From Corynebacterium suicordis DSM 45110 (GTDB lineage: Bacteria; Actinomycetota; Actinomycetes; Mycobacteriales; Mycobacteriaceae): 64,000 nt of DNA. This document shows positions 19,397 through 28,980 of this stretch, piece by piece. The notes under the pieces were generated by a model, which worked only from the letters and a program-made list of their open reading frames with translations, ran no database searches and was not told the DNA's origin. The position numbers and the translations under genes were made by a program. The stretch spans positions 558,001 to 622,000 of the forward strand of contig NZ_JADKMY010000001.1 of NCBI RefSeq assembly GCF_015351405.1. The letters are read 5' to 3'. Every line of letters starts with the position of its first letter. Within the stretch, counting starts at the first letter, position 1.

Positions 19397-20989
19397 CTAC
19401 TCGTCTTCCGCCCAGTCAAAACTCCGCTCAACCGCCCGGTTCCACTGGCGGTAAAGCTCATCGCGAACTTCCTTGGTGGAATCCGGCTTGTAGGTACAGC
19501 GCTCGCGCCACAACCTGCGAATCTCATCCAGATCGCTGAAGAATCCCACGGAGAGCCCAGCGGCAAAGGCCGCGCCAAGAGCGGTGGTTTCCGCCACCTT
19601 GGATACAGTGACTGGCAATCCCAGCTGATCAGCCTGGAACTGCATGAGCAGGGAGTTTTGCACCATTCCGCCATCCACCTTGAGAGATTTCAGGGGCACG
19701 CCGGAATCCTTGTTCATCGCCTCCACCACCTCGCGGGTTTGGAAGGCCGTGGATTCCAAGGCGGCGCGGGCAATGTGCGCCTTGGTCACATAGCGGGTGA
19801 GGCCCACGATGGCGCCACGAGCTTCCGGCCGCCAGCGGGGAGCCAACAATCCAGAGAACGCCGGCACCACGTAGCAGCCCCCATTGTCTTCCACGCTGCG
19901 GGCCAGCTCCTCCACGTCCTCGGCATCAGCGAAGAAGCCCAGGTTATCCCGCAGCCACTGCACCAAGGAGCCGGTGACGGCGATGGAACCCTCCAGTGCG
20001 AACACCGCGGGCTGATTGCCCAAACGGTAGGCCACGGTGGTGATCAAACCATGGTCGGAGGTCTGCGGTTCCGTACCCGTATTGAGCAGCAGGAAGTTGC
20101 CCGTTCCATACGTGTTCTTGGCTTCACCCGGGCGCAGGCATGCCTGCCCGAAGGTGGCCGCCTGCTGATCGCCCAGAATGCCGCTGATCAGCACGCCATG
20201 AGCAGGCCCAGAGCGGCGCACAGTACCCACAACTTCAGAAGAACTGACGATCTCCGGCAGCAGGTTCATGGGGATGTCCAGCGCCGCGCACAGCTCCGGG
20301 TCCCACTTCTGAGTCCGCAGGTCCATGAGCATGGTGCGCGATGCATTGGTGACATCCGTGACGTGCTTGACACCCTTGCCAGCCGCGGCGGCACTCCCGT
20401 GGTGTTTCCGGGAACGACGCGTCAGTTCCCACACCAGCCAGGAATCAATGGTGCCTACCGCGAGCTCTCCGCGCTCTGCCCGCTCACGGACTCCCTCAAC
20501 GTTGTCCAGCAGCCAGCGGATCTTCGGCCCGGAGAAATACGTGGAAGCAGGCAGGCCAGTGCGCTGCTGGAACATCTCCTTGGTTTCCTTGTCCAGCGAG
20601 GCGATGATGCTGTCCGTGCGCGTGTCCTGCCACACGATCGCGTTATACACCGGCTTGCCGGTCTTCCGATCCCACATCACCGTGGTCTCGCGTTGATTGG
20701 TGATGCCCAAGCAGGCAATCTGCTCTGAGGAGAGATCCGCCACCGCAATGGCATCGGCGATCACGCGGCGGGAATGACGAAGAATCTCCTCGGGGTCGTG
20801 CTCCACCCAGCCCGGCCGAGGAAAAATCTGGCGGTGTTCCAGCTGACTATCGCTGACTGGCACGCCGTTGGCGTCGAAAATAATGGCCCGCGTGGACGTG
20901 GTGCCTTGATCCAAGGACAAGACGAAACCACGACGGGGCTTGGTGTACCTGGCCAAGTGGCCAGCCAGTTGATTGGCCATGCGGTCCAT
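19397..20989 (-). CDS. glpK: Glycerol kinase
   Basis: Phosphorylates glycerol with ATP to glycerol 3-phosphate for lipid synthesis or catabolism. FGGY-family landmarks: [50 protein letters not shown] and the C-terminal [19 protein letters not shown]. At 530 residues it is slightly long, with about 20 extra residues at the N-terminus; an ATG at 20980 would shorten it. No convincing Shine-Dalgarno precedes either ATG. It lies 19 nt after accBC in the same direction and may be co-transcribed with it. Confidence 0.94.
   Translation of the reverse strand: MDRMANQLAGHLARYTKPRRGFVLSLDQGTTSTRAIIFDANGVPVSDSQLEHRQIFPRPGWVEHDPEEILRHSRRVIADAIAVADLSSEQIACLGITNQRETTVMWDRKTGKPVYNAIVWQDTRTDSIIASLDKETKEMFQQRTGLPASTYFSGPKIRWLLDNVEGVRERAERGELAVGTIDSWLVWELTRRSRKHHGSAAAAGKGVKHVTDVTNASRTMLMDLRTQKWDPELCAALDIPMNLLPEIVSSSEVVGTVRRSGPAHGVLISGILGDQQAATFGQACLRPGEAKNTYGTGNFLLLNTGTEPQTSDHGLITTVAYRLGNQPAVFALEGSIAVTGSLVQWLRDNLGFFADAEDVEELARSVEDNGGCYVVPAFSGLLAPRWRPEARGAIVGLTRYVTKAHIARAALESTAFQTREVVEAMNKDSGVPLKSLKVDGGMVQNSLLMQFQADQLGLPVTVSKVAETTALGAAFAAGLSVGFFSDLDEIRRLWRERCTYKPDSTKEVRDELYRQWNRAVERSFDWAEDE
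20870..20883 (+). repeat. Interspersed GGCGTCGAAAA motif (exact core)
   Basis: GGCGTCGAAAATAA on the + strand, antisense within glpK, where the gene reads IIFDANG. Confidence 0.6.
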
Positions 20990-21008
20990 AGCGGGGCGCT
21001 AACTCGGG

Positions 21009-22805
21009 CTATTCCGCGGACTCAGGGTCCACGATCTCCATCATTGGCTCATTCTTCGTGACCCCCTGACCAGCGTAAACGGAGAGGCCTTGGATGATGC
21101 CGGACTTGTGTGCCTTCACAGCATTCTCCATCTTCATGGCTTCCAGCACCAGCAGGCTATCGCCTTCGGCAACTTCCTGGCCTTCGGCGATGTCCACCTT
21201 CACCACGGTGCCCTGCATTGGGGAAGCCACGGTGTCGCCGGTGATGGCCACCTGACCAGCCACGCCACGGCGGCGACGTGGGCGGCGCAGGCTCTGGCCA
21301 GCAGCCATGAGCTCACCCGGAACGGTGATCTCCACGCGCTGATCGTCCACCTCCACCACGACCTTCTGGCGAGGCAGCTCCACTACATCGCCGGAGGCGG
21401 CAGGCGCATCGAGGGGATCTTCGTAGGCGGGCAGTTGGTTGTCCCACTCCTCCTCAATCCAGCGCGTGTAGACCGTGAACTGGCCATTCTCGGCGGTGAA
21501 CTCGGGGTGGGTCACCATCTCGCGGTGGAATGGGATGACCGTGGGCAGGCCTTCCACCACGTATTCATCCAGTGCGCGGGCAGAGCGGCGCAGGGCCTCT
21601 TCGCGGGTCTGACCAGTGACGATCAGCTTGGCCAGCATGGAATCGAACTGGCCACCGATGGTCGCGCCCTCCTCGATTCCGGAATCCATGCGCACGCCAG
21701 GACCCGCTGGCTCGCGGTATCCGGTGACCCGGCCGGGAGCGGGCATGAAGTTATTGGTGGGATCCTCGCCGTTGATGCGGAATTCGATGGAGTGCCCATG
21801 AATCTCGGGATCCTCGGTGCGGCTGAGCTCCAGGCCATTGGCGATACGGAACTGCTCGCGCACCAGATCCCATCCGGTGACCTGCTCGGTGACGGGGTGC
21901 TCCACCTGCAGGCGCGTGTTGACCTCCAAGAAGCTGATCAGCCCATCCTGAGCTACCAGGTACTCCACGGTGCCAGCGCCCACGTAACCCGCGGCACGGC
22001 AAATGGCCTTGGCGGATTCATAGATGCGCGCGTTTTGCTCATCAGACAGGAATGGGGCGGGTGCTTCCTCCACCAATTTCTGGAAACGACGCTGCAAGGA
22101 GCAGTCACGCGTGGAGGCAACTACCACGTTGCCGTGCTCATCCGCCAACACCTGAGCTTCCACGTGGCGGGCGCGATCCAGGTAGCGCTCCACGAAACAC
22201 TCGCCGCGGCCGAAAGCCGCGGTGGCCTCGCGGGTTGCGGATTCGAAGAGTTCGGGGATCTCTTCCATGGTGTAGGCCACCTTCATGCCTCGGCCACCAC
22301 CACCGAATGCAGCCTTCACCGCGATGGGCAGGCCGTGCTCCTCGGCGAATGCCTGGATTTCGGCCGCATCCTTCACAGGTTCTTTGGTTCCCGGTGCCAG
22401 CGGGGCATCCACCTGGGTGGCGATGTTGCGGGCGGTGACTTTGTCACCCAGTTGGTGGATAGCTGCTGGTGGTGGACCGATCCATACCAGGCCGGCATCC
22501 TGGACAGCCTGAGCGAAATCGCCGTTTTCGGAGAGGAATCCATAACCGGGGTGGATGGCATCGGCACCGGACTTGCGGGCGGCATCAAGGATCTTCTCGA
22601 AGTCGAGGTAGGACTCGGCTGAGGTTTGCCCACCGATGGAATAGGCTTCATCGGCCATGCGTACGAAGGGAGCATCCGCATCCGGATCTGCGTACACTGC
22701 CACGCTGGCGATGCCTTCGTCTCGAGCTGCGCGGATCACCCTTACTGCAATTTCGCCGCGGTTTGCGACGAGCACTTTGGTGATCTTCCGAGCAGTCTCC
22801 GACAC
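21009..22805 (-). CDS. accBC: Acyl-CoA carboxylase alpha chain (biotin carboxylase + biotin carrier)
   Basis: A 598-residue fusion that carboxylates its own biotin for acetyl-/acyl-CoA carboxylases. Residues 1-450 are the ATP-grasp biotin carboxylase: FLSENGDFA, the glycine loop [13 protein letters not shown], and [20 protein letters not shown]. The last 70 residues are the carrier domain with the biotinylated Lys in [13 protein letters not shown] start with GGAGG about 8 nt upstream. Partners accE, accD and the ligase birA lie 6-9 kb away. Confidence 0.96.
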   Translation of the reverse strand: MSETARKITKVLVANRGEIAVRVIRAARDEGIASVAVYADPDADAPFVRMADEAYSIGGQTSAESYLDFEKILDAARKSGADAIHPGYGFLSENGDFAQAVQDAGLVWIGPPPAAIHQLGDKVTARNIATQVDAPLAPGTKEPVKDAAEIQAFAEEHGLPIAVKAAFGGGGRGMKVAYTMEEIPELFESATREATAAFGRGECFVERYLDRARHVEAQVLADEHGNVVVASTRDCSLQRRFQKLVEEAPAPFLSDEQNARIYESAKAICRAAGYVGAGTVEYLVAQDGLISFLEVNTRLQVEHPVTEQVTGWDLVREQFRIANGLELSRTEDPEIHGHSIEFRINGEDPTNNFMPAPGRVTGYREPAGPGVRMDSGIEEGATIGGQFDSMLAKLIVTGQTREEALRRSARALDEYVVEGLPTVIPFHREMVTHPEFTAENGQFTVYTRWIEEEWDNQLPAYEDPLDAPAASGDVVELPRQKVVVEVDDQRVEITVPGELMAAGQSLRRPRRRRGVAGQVAITGDTVASPMQGTVVKVDIAEGQEVAEGDSLLVLEAMKMENAVKAHKSGIIQGLSVYAGQGVTKNEPMMEIVDPESAE

Positions 22806-22936
22806 GTCTTAATCCTCCACAATGGTTTCTTCAGAGTTTCCCATGAACGTCACTACTTTAGTCATGGTTGCTTCCAGAACATAGAAGCGAGTGTTTGTTG
22901 GCAAATGTTACGCGGGGAATCCGCTGAGTACCGGAC

Positions 22937-23848
22937 TTACGCGCTGGCGCTGGCGTCACCGTGAGCGATCGGCGCTCGCACCCGATTTCCCCATTCCACC
23001 CAGGAGCCGTCATAGAGCCTCACATTCTCCCAGCCCAAGAGATGGTGCAGGGTGAACCACTGCCCAGCAGCGCGCGCTCCATCGGTGCAGTACACCACCG
23101 TGGGGCCAGTGGGCTGCAACTGACGGTCCTGCCCAGCCAGCGCGGAATGGAGCTGTTGATCCAGCTCGGCCCGCGCGCGGAAACGGGAGTTGGGGTACAG
23201 GTTGGCCGAGCTGGAAAGATTAGCCGCCCCGGGGATATGCCCAGTCCGGCTCACATTCACGCTGTTGTGCGCGGTGGTGTCCTCGGGAGAAGATCCGGAG
23301 AAAGCCACCGGGTCCCGCAGGTCCAGAATCTGGAACTCCTCTAAGCGGCTTTGCAGCTCATCGGCGAAGATGCGGTGCGTGGAATCATCGCGCGTTACCT
23401 TCGGGTACTCCGTGGCCGGGAATTCTGGAACGGCATAGGAGATTTCTTTTTCCTCCTGCATCCACGCATCGCGTCCGCCATCGAGCAAGCGCACGTCTGG
23501 GTGGCCGAAAAGCTCGAAGACCCACAGCGTGTACATGGCCCACAAGTTGGAACGGTCTCCGTAGATCACCACCGTATCCGTTCGGGATATGCCCTTGGAT
23601 TGCATGAGGCGAGCGAATGCAGCGCCATCTATGAAGTCGCGGTGCGGGGAATCATTGAGGTCCTTGTCCCAGCAGATCCGCATGGCGGTGGGGATATGAC
23701 CAATGTCATACAGCAGCGATTCTTCGTCGCTCTCAATGACCTTGAGATCTGGCAAGCCCAACTTGCCACCCAACCACGCGCTGGTCACCAACTTGTGTGG
23801 ATGCGCGTATTGAGCCAGCTCCGGGCTGGGGTCTAGTTCTATTCCCAT
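22937..23848 (-). CDS. Thiosulfate/3-mercaptopyruvate sulfurtransferase (two-domain rhodanese)
   Basis: A 303-residue protein with two rhodanese domains. The catalytic Cys of the second is in VVYCTDGARAAG; the first domain (IPTAMRICWDKDLND, VVIYGDRSNLWAMYTLW) has Asp in place of Cys, as usual. It transfers sulfane sulfur to cyanide or other acceptors. AGGAAGG precedes the ATG. Actinobacteria often keep this gene next to accBC; the link may involve sulfur supply but is unproven. Confidence 0.92.
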   Translation of the reverse strand: MGIELDPSPELAQYAHPHKLVTSAWLGGKLGLPDLKVIESDEESLLYDIGHIPTAMRICWDKDLNDSPHRDFIDGAAFARLMQSKGISRTDTVVIYGDRSNLWAMYTLWVFELFGHPDVRLLDGGRDAWMQEEKEISYAVPEFPATEYPKVTRDDSTHRIFADELQSRLEEFQILDLRDPVAFSGSSPEDTTAHNSVNVSRTGHIPGAANLSSSANLYPNSRFRARAELDQQLHSALAGQDRQLQPTGPTVVYCTDGARAAGQWFTLHHLLGWENVRLYDGSWVEWGNRVRAPIAHGDASASA

Positions 23849-24041
23849 GCTTCACCTTCCTACTGCAGGGGAGTTTACGTGCTCTCCTGCGTCTCTTATG
23901 CAGCGTTCGCAGAATAGGGGGAATCGGGGTTCTGTGGCCCGGTGATCCTGAGAGCCGGCGGATGGCTTGCCCTGCGGTTATGGGTGCCTGGCAATAAAAT
24001 ACTCAGAGGAAACTTAATAACTCTCTGGGAAGGGCAAGACA

Positions 24042-25103
24042 TTGAAGAAAAGCATTGTTGTATTCGAGGTAGAGGGTGGAAATGACAAGGGGGAGGACGG
24101 GCACCGCAGGGACACCATGCCCATCGTGAACGCCATCCGCGAGAAGGGCTGGACTGCAGAAGTTGTGTACTTCCACCCAGATCGCGCTGAGCAGATCTTC
24201 GAGGATGTCTCCAAGAAGTACGATGCCTACATTTCCCGCGTGAACCCGGGCAACATCCCCGGTGGCGAGAAGACCTACTTTGATCTGCTGACCAAGCTGG
24301 CCAAGGATGCCGGCCTGGTGGGCATGTCCACTCCAGAAGAGATGATGGCCTACGGTGCCAAAGACGCTCTGGTGAAGCTGAACGATACCGATCTGGTTCC
24401 CGAAGACACCGCTGCTTACTACGATGTGGATTCTTTCCACTCCACCTTCCCCAAGACCCTTTCCTACGGTGAGCGCGTTCTGAAGCAGAACCGTGGCTCC
24501 ACCGGCTCCGGCATCTGGCGCGTGCAGCTGGAAGATAAGGAACTGGCACAGTCCGTGGAGCCAGGCACCGTTCTTCCGCTGGACACCAAGGTCAAGTGCA
24601 CCGAGGCCGTGGATAACCACACCGAGGTTCGCGAGCTGGGCCAGTTCATGGATTTCTGTGAGCAGTACATCGTGGGTGACAACGGCATGCTCGTGGACAT
24701 GCGCTTCATGCCACGCATCGTGGAGGGCGAAGTTCGCATCCTCCTGGTGGGCCCACACCCAGTGTTCGTGGTGCACAAGAAGCCAGCCGCAGGTGGAGAT
24801 AACTTCTCCGCAACCCTGTTCTCCGGCGCCACCTACACCTACGACAAGCCAGAGAAGTGGCAGGAGCTGGTGGACATGTTCGCGGAGGCTCGCCCCGTGA
24901 TCGCTGAGCGTCTCGGCGGAGATGACATCCCATTGATCTGGACCGCAGACTTTATGCTGGCCGATGACGTGGATGGCACCGACACCTACGTGCTGGGCGA
25001 GATCAACTGCTCTTGCGTGGGATTCACGTCTGAGCTGGACATGGGCATCCAGCAGCTGGTGGCTGAAGAGGCCATCAAGCGCGTGGAAGCCAAGCACGCT
25101 TAA
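24042..25103 (+). CDS. Cj0069-family protein (ATP-grasp-like)
   Basis: A 353-residue soluble protein resembling the Cj0069 family. VLKQNRGSTGSGIWRV resembles the ATP-grasp nucleotide-binding Lys/Gly-rich loop, and the C-terminal TYVLGEINCSCVGF resembles the metal-binding Glu-x-Asn of that fold. It may be an ATP-dependent ligase; no substrate is known to me. The start is TTG at 24042, supported by GGGAAGGG 8 nt upstream and no competing ATG. It stands alone, divergent from the rhodanese gene, and ends in a terminator. Confidence 0.82.
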   Translation: MKKSIVVFEVEGGNDKGEDGHRRDTMPIVNAIREKGWTAEVVYFHPDRAEQIFEDVSKKYDAYISRVNPGNIPGGEKTYFDLLTKLAKDAGLVGMSTPEEMMAYGAKDALVKLNDTDLVPEDTAAYYDVDSFHSTFPKTLSYGERVLKQNRGSTGSGIWRVQLEDKELAQSVEPGTVLPLDTKVKCTEAVDNHTEVRELGQFMDFCEQYIVGDNGMLVDMRFMPRIVEGEVRILLVGPHPVFVVHKKPAAGGDNFSATLFSGATYTYDKPEKWQELVDMFAEARPVIAERLGGDDIPLIWTADFMLADDVDGTDTYVLGEINCSCVGFTSELDMGIQQLVAEEAIKRVEAKHA

Positions 25104-25117
25104 CCAAAGTCTCTTCG

Positions 25118-25172
25118 GAACCCCGTGGTTTCCTCCCCGTGATGGGGTGGGAATACCGCGGGGTTTAGTTTT
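25118..25172 (+). terminator. Intrinsic terminator after the Cj0069-family gene
   Basis: AACCCCGTGGT pairs with ACCGCGGGGTT around an inner CCCC/GGGG hairpin, followed by TTTAGTTTTT. Confidence 0.8.
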
Positions 25173-25247
25173 TCCTGAGAAAGTATTCGTCTACCTCGGT
25201 AGTGTGATCCGCAACACATTCAGCTTCTCAGGAGAGACTAGGTTTCG

Positions 25248-26768
25248 ATGATTGATCACACCGTGCGCGTCTGGAAATCCGCTGAGGAGTTCCCGCAAGA
25301 ACAGCATTTTGCCTGGAAGGTCGCCGAGGTAGCCACTGATCCTGTCGCGGTTCCGGAGGACACCGCGGAAATGGTGATCAATCGGATCATCGATAACGCG
25401 TCCGTGGCGGTGGCTTCTGTTCTTCGACGCCCAGTTTCCGCAGCTCGGGCGCAAGCCCTTGCCCATGCAGCTCCGCGTTCCGGGGGCGCGTCGGTGTTCG
25501 GAGTGGGGGATCTGGTGAGCCCAGAATGGGCAGCCTGGGCCAACGGGGTGGCGGTCCGCGAACTGGATTTCCACGACACGTTCTTGGCCGCGGAGTATTC
25601 CCACCCCGGGGATAACATTCCACCGATTCTGGCGGTCGCCCAGCACCTTGCAGAGGGCAAGTGCTTGACGGGCGAGGACCTCATCCGTGGCATTGCCACC
25701 GGCTATGAGATCCAGGTGAACCTGGTGCGGGGCATGAGCCTGCACAAGCACAAGATCGACCACGTTGCGCACCTCGGACCCAGCGCTGCTGCGGGCATCG
25801 GAACCCTGCTGGGCTTGGACCGGCAGACCATCTATCAGGCGGTAGGCCAGGCGCTGCACACCACCACGGCAACCCGGCAGTCGCGCAAGGGACAGATCTC
25901 CAGCTGGAAGGCTCATGCCCCGGCCTTCGCAGGCAAGATGGCCGTGGAAGCCGTGGATCGGGCCATGCGCGGGGAGGGAGCTCCAGCCCCAATCTGGGAG
26001 GGTGAGGATGGGGTGATCGCGTGGATGCTCGATGGACCCGAAGCGCGCTACACCGTGCCACTCCCAGAGTCGGGGGAGGAGAAGCGAGCCATCCTGGATA
26101 CCTACACCAAGGAACACTCCGCCGAATATCAATCCCAAGCTCCGATTGACCTCGCCCGCGCAATGCGGGAAAAGATCCCGAACCTGCAGGACATTGCCTC
26201 GATCGTCCTGCACACCAGCCACCACACGCACTTTGTGATCGGCACGGGCTCCGGCGATCCGCAGAAGTTCGATCCCTCCGCCTCCCGCGAGACCCTGGAT
26301 CACTCGGTCATGTACATTTTCGCCGTTGCTCTGGAAGACGGGCAGTGGCACCACGAGCGCAGCTATGCCCCGGAGCGCGCCAACCGGCCGTCCACCATCG
26401 AGCTGTGGAACAAGATCAGCACGGTGGAAGACCCGGAATGGACGCGCCGCTATCACTCCGAGGATCCGAACGAGAAGGCTTTTGGCGCGCGGGCAGTGGT
26501 GACCATGAACGATGGCACCGTGATCGAGCAGGAGCTGGCCGTGGCCGATGCTCATCCGCTGGGTGCTCGGCCGTTCCGGCGGGAGGATTACATCGCGAAA
26601 TTCCGCACGCTAGCCGAGGGCATTGTGTCCGACGCCGAGCAGGAGCGCTTCCTTGGCGTCGCCGAAAACACCGCTGACCTCGGTGCCTCCGAACTGGACC
26701 AACTCAACGTGACTTTCGATGATGAGACCCTTTCCCGCGCCCCGCACATCCCGCCGGGATTGTTCTGA
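25248..26768 (+). CDS. prpD: 2-Methylcitrate dehydratase
   Basis: Dehydrates 2-methylcitrate in the methylcitrate cycle for propionyl-CoA disposal. The 506-residue MmgE/PrpD-family protein has the expected [34 protein letters not shown] segment, the [23 protein letters not shown] region and the active-site stretch [30 protein letters not shown] precedes the ATG. It is followed by prpC; prpB is missing between them. Confidence 0.94.
   Translation: MIDHTVRVWKSAEEFPQEQHFAWKVAEVATDPVAVPEDTAEMVINRIIDNASVAVASVLRRPVSAARAQALAHAAPRSGGASVFGVGDLVSPEWAAWANGVAVRELDFHDTFLAAEYSHPGDNIPPILAVAQHLAEGKCLTGEDLIRGIATGYEIQVNLVRGMSLHKHKIDHVAHLGPSAAAGIGTLLGLDRQTIYQAVGQALHTTTATRQSRKGQISSWKAHAPAFAGKMAVEAVDRAMRGEGAPAPIWEGEDGVIAWMLDGPEARYTVPLPESGEEKRAILDTYTKEHSAEYQSQAPIDLARAMREKIPNLQDIASIVLHTSHHTHFVIGTGSGDPQKFDPSASRETLDHSVMYIFAVALEDGQWHHERSYAPERANRPSTIELWNKISTVEDPEWTRRYHSEDPNEKAFGARAVVTMNDGTVIEQELAVADAHPLGARPFRREDYIAKFRTLAEGIVSDAEQERFLGVAENTADLGASELDQLNVTFDDETLSRAPHIPPGLF
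25415..25432 (-). repeat. Interspersed GGGCGTCGAAGAACAGAA motif
   Basis: Minus-strand copy, antisense within prpD. It matches the core but with an interrupted A-tract. Confidence 0.45.
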
Positions 26769-26798
26769 GCCGCTAGCCCAGTAAGCCGACAGTCTCGC

Positions 26799-26824
26799 CA
26801 CCAGCACCACCCACCAGCACCACC
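26799..26824. repeat. 13-bp tandem repeat in the prpD-prpC gap
   Basis: CACCAGCACCACC occurs twice directly head to tail, just before the prpC ribosome-binding site, in the place where many actinobacteria carry prpB. Confidence 0.85.
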
Positions 26825-26840
26825 CACTAGGAGAAACATC

Positions 26841-28010
26841 ATGAGCACCACCTCACCCGCCACTCCAGATGCCAACCCCAATGTCCGCAAGGGTCTGTAC
26901 GGAGTCATCGCGGATTACACCTCTGTCTCCAAGGTCATGCCGGAGACCAACTCCCTGACCTACCGCGGTTATGCGGTGCAGGATCTGGTGGAGAACTGCA
27001 GCTTTGAGGAAGTCTTCTACCTGTTGTGGAACGGGGAGCTGCCCACGGAGGAGCAGCTCACGGAGTTCAATAAGCGCGGCCGTTCCTACCGCAAGCTGGA
27101 CCCAGGCCTGATTTCACTGATCCACTCGCTGCCCACCGATTGCCACCCCATGGACGTGATGCGCACTGCGGTGTCCTACATGGGTACCAAGGATCCGGAG
27201 CATTTCACCCCGGATACCGAGCACATCACTCACGTGGGTCATAACCTGCTGGCCCAGCTGCCGATGGCAATGGCCATGGATATCCGCAGGCGTCAGGGCA
27301 AGGATATTGTGGCCCCTGATCCCAATAAGGGCGTGGCGGAAAACCTGCTCTCCATGGTGTTTGGCAATGAGGAAGGTTCCCCGGCCACGAACCCGGAGGA
27401 CGTGCGGGATTTCGAGAAGTCCCTGATCCTTTACGCGGAACACTCCTTCAATGCCTCGACGTTCACCAGCCGCGTGATCACCTCCACCAGGTCAGATGTG
27501 TATTCCGCCATCACAGGAGCCATCGGTGCTCTCAAGGGGCCGCTGCACGGTGGTGCCAATGAGTTCGTCATGCACACCATGCTGGAAATCAATGATCCAG
27601 ACAAGGCCGAAGCATGGGTCAATGATGCGCTGGATAACAAGAAGCTCATCATGGGCTTTGGCCACCGCGTGTACAAGAAGGGCGATAGTCGGGTGCCCTC
27701 GATGGAGCAGTCTTTCCGCGCCCTTGCCGAGCGCCACGATGGCGCCAAGTGGGTCGCCATGTACGAGAACCTGGCGGCCACCATGGATTCTCGCACCGGC
27801 ATCCAGCCCAATCTCGATTTCCCAGCCGGCCCCGCCTATTACCTGCTGGGATTCCCTGTGGACTTCTTCACCCCGCTGTTCGTCATCGCCCGCGTGGCGG
27901 GCTGGACGGCGCACATCGTGGAGCAGTTCGAGAACAACTCCCTGATCCGCCCGCTCTCCGAGTACAGCGGCCCGGAGCAGCGCCACGTGGTGCCGATGGA
28001 TCAGCGCTAG
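26841..28010 (+). CDS. prpC: 2-Methylcitrate synthase
   Basis: Condenses propionyl-CoA with oxaloacetate. Citrate-synthase fold of 389 residues with GVIADYTSVSKV and SLTYRGYAVQDLVENCSFEEVFYLLWNGELP at the N-terminus, GPLHGGANE (catalytic His), MGFGHRVYKKGDSR (His) and FPAGPAYYLLGFPVDFFTPLF (Asp nearby). The opening YRG(Y)AVQDL and the short length favour methylcitrate over citrate synthase. AGGAG precedes the ATG. Its stop codon interlocks with that of maf (CTAG, 4 nt). Confidence 0.94.
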   Translation: MSTTSPATPDANPNVRKGLYGVIADYTSVSKVMPETNSLTYRGYAVQDLVENCSFEEVFYLLWNGELPTEEQLTEFNKRGRSYRKLDPGLISLIHSLPTDCHPMDVMRTAVSYMGTKDPEHFTPDTEHITHVGHNLLAQLPMAMAMDIRRRQGKDIVAPDPNKGVAENLLSMVFGNEEGSPATNPEDVRDFEKSLILYAEHSFNASTFTSRVITSTRSDVYSAITGAIGALKGPLHGGANEFVMHTMLEINDPDKAEAWVNDALDNKKLIMGFGHRVYKKGDSRVPSMEQSFRALAERHDGAKWVAMYENLAATMDSRTGIQPNLDFPAGPAYYLLGFPVDFFTPLFVIARVAGWTAHIVEQFENNSLIRPLSEYSGPEQRHVVPMDQR

Positions 28011-28669
28011 AGATTCCAGTAATCGCTGACGCGCAGGCCGAAATGCTCCATTGACCGGCGCACCACCGGTAGCGAGAGGCCAATTACCGAGGATGGATCT
28101 CCCTCGATCTTGTCGATAAACCAGCCGCCGATCGCCTCCAACGTGAATGCCCCGGCACACAGAAGTGGTTCATTGGTCTGGGCGTAGGCGCGGATGTCGG
28201 CGTCGGAAACAAAGCCAAAGTGCACCGCGGTCACGGCAGCCTCTACGCGCGATTCGCCTTGGTAGATCACGCTGTGGCCCGTCACCAAGTGCGCCACCTT
28301 GCCGCGTTGCTGCTGCCAGCGGGCGATGGTTTCCTCCACCGTGTACGGCTTGCCCTGCAGTTTTCCGTCCAGGAGGAGCATGCTGTCGCCGCCGATGAGC
28401 ACGTCGGATGGGGAGTTTCTTCCCTCTTCTTCTCGACGCCGCCACGCCGCCCGTGCCTTGGATTCCGCCAAATGCATCACGAATTCCTCCGGGGAGGGGT
28501 CCGTGAGTTGGGCAGCGGCTGCGTCCTCGTCAACATCGGAGGGTTCCACGAGCGGTTCGATGCCCGCTGAGCGCAGAATGCTGAGCCGCGAAGGGGAGGT
28601 GGAGGCGAGGATGACTCGGTTGTGGGTAGGCGCGCTCATGCTTGGTGCGCTCATGCTCGGCGTGCTCAC
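28007..28669 (-). CDS. maf: Maf-family nucleoside triphosphate pyrophosphatase
   Basis: A house-cleaning pyrophosphatase for modified or excess nucleotides, linked to septum control in some bacteria. Family motifs: RVILASTSPSRLSILRSAGI and VLIGGDSMLLLDGKLQGKP; GGWFIDKIEGDPSSVIGLSLP is the usual C-terminal block. The start is GTG 28669 overlapping the accE stop (GTGA); ATGs at 28654 and 28639 would trim the repetitive MSTPSMSAPSMSAP opening. Confidence 0.92.
   Translation of the reverse strand: MSTPSMSAPSMSAPTHNRVILASTSPSRLSILRSAGIEPLVEPSDVDEDAAAAQLTDPSPEEFVMHLAESKARAAWRRREEEGRNSPSDVLIGGDSMLLLDGKLQGKPYTVEETIARWQQQRGKVAHLVTGHSVIYQGESRVEAAVTAVHFGFVSDADIRAYAQTNEPLLCAGAFTLEAIGGWFIDKIEGDPSSVIGLSLPVVRRSMEHFGLRVSDYWNL
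28199..28214 (+). repeat. Interspersed GGCGTCGGAAACAAAG motif
   Basis: + strand copy, antisense within maf, where the gene reads FVSDADI. Confidence 0.45.
28420..28443 (-). repeat. Interspersed GGCGGCGTCGAGAAGAAG motif
   Basis: Minus-strand copy in the sense of maf, encoding RRREEEGR, a charged stretch not typical of the family. Confidence 0.55.
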
Positions 28670-28950
28670 GGCAGGCGGGCGGTGCGGAACCCAGCGGGGT
28701 TAGAGGTGTTGATGGCACGAGGCTTGCCCGGGGTGCCATAGTGACCGCGCGGATGTGGCTTGACGTTCTTCTCGCGCTCCACGGACTCGGCCAACCCGCC
28801 CACCAACTGCTCTACCGCGCGGCGCTGGGTGGGGGAAAGATTGCCCTTGATGATTTCCACGTGGGAAGAAACCGGCTGCGTGCTCTCAGGGTTCTGCTCA
28901 GCTGAATTCTGCTCGGCAGGGTTGTGATTCTCTGGATTCTGATTCGACAT
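28666..28950 (-). CDS. accE: Acyl-CoA carboxylase epsilon subunit
   Basis: A 94-residue protein. The N-terminal third is Asn/Gln/Glu-rich and disordered. The core HVEIIKGNLSPTQRRAVEQLVGGLAE and the tail PHPRGHYGTPGKPRA are typical of AccE, which stabilises and activates actinobacterial AccBC-AccD complexes. AAGGAG precedes the ATG. It lies 30 nt after accD and overlaps maf, so accD-accE-maf form an operon. Confidence 0.86.
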   Translation of the reverse strand: MSNQNPENHNPAEQNSAEQNPESTQPVSSHVEIIKGNLSPTQRRAVEQLVGGLAESVEREKNVKPHPRGHYGTPGKPRAINTSNPAGFRTARLP

Positions 28951-28980
28951 GAAGCTAACTCCTTATCCCTGAAAAGGCCC

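Noticed and set aside
25422..25432. Considered whether the interspersed TTCGACGCC motifs are intrinsic terminators because of their T-rich side
   Set aside because: They lack an adjacent GC-rich stem and lie inside genes on both strands.
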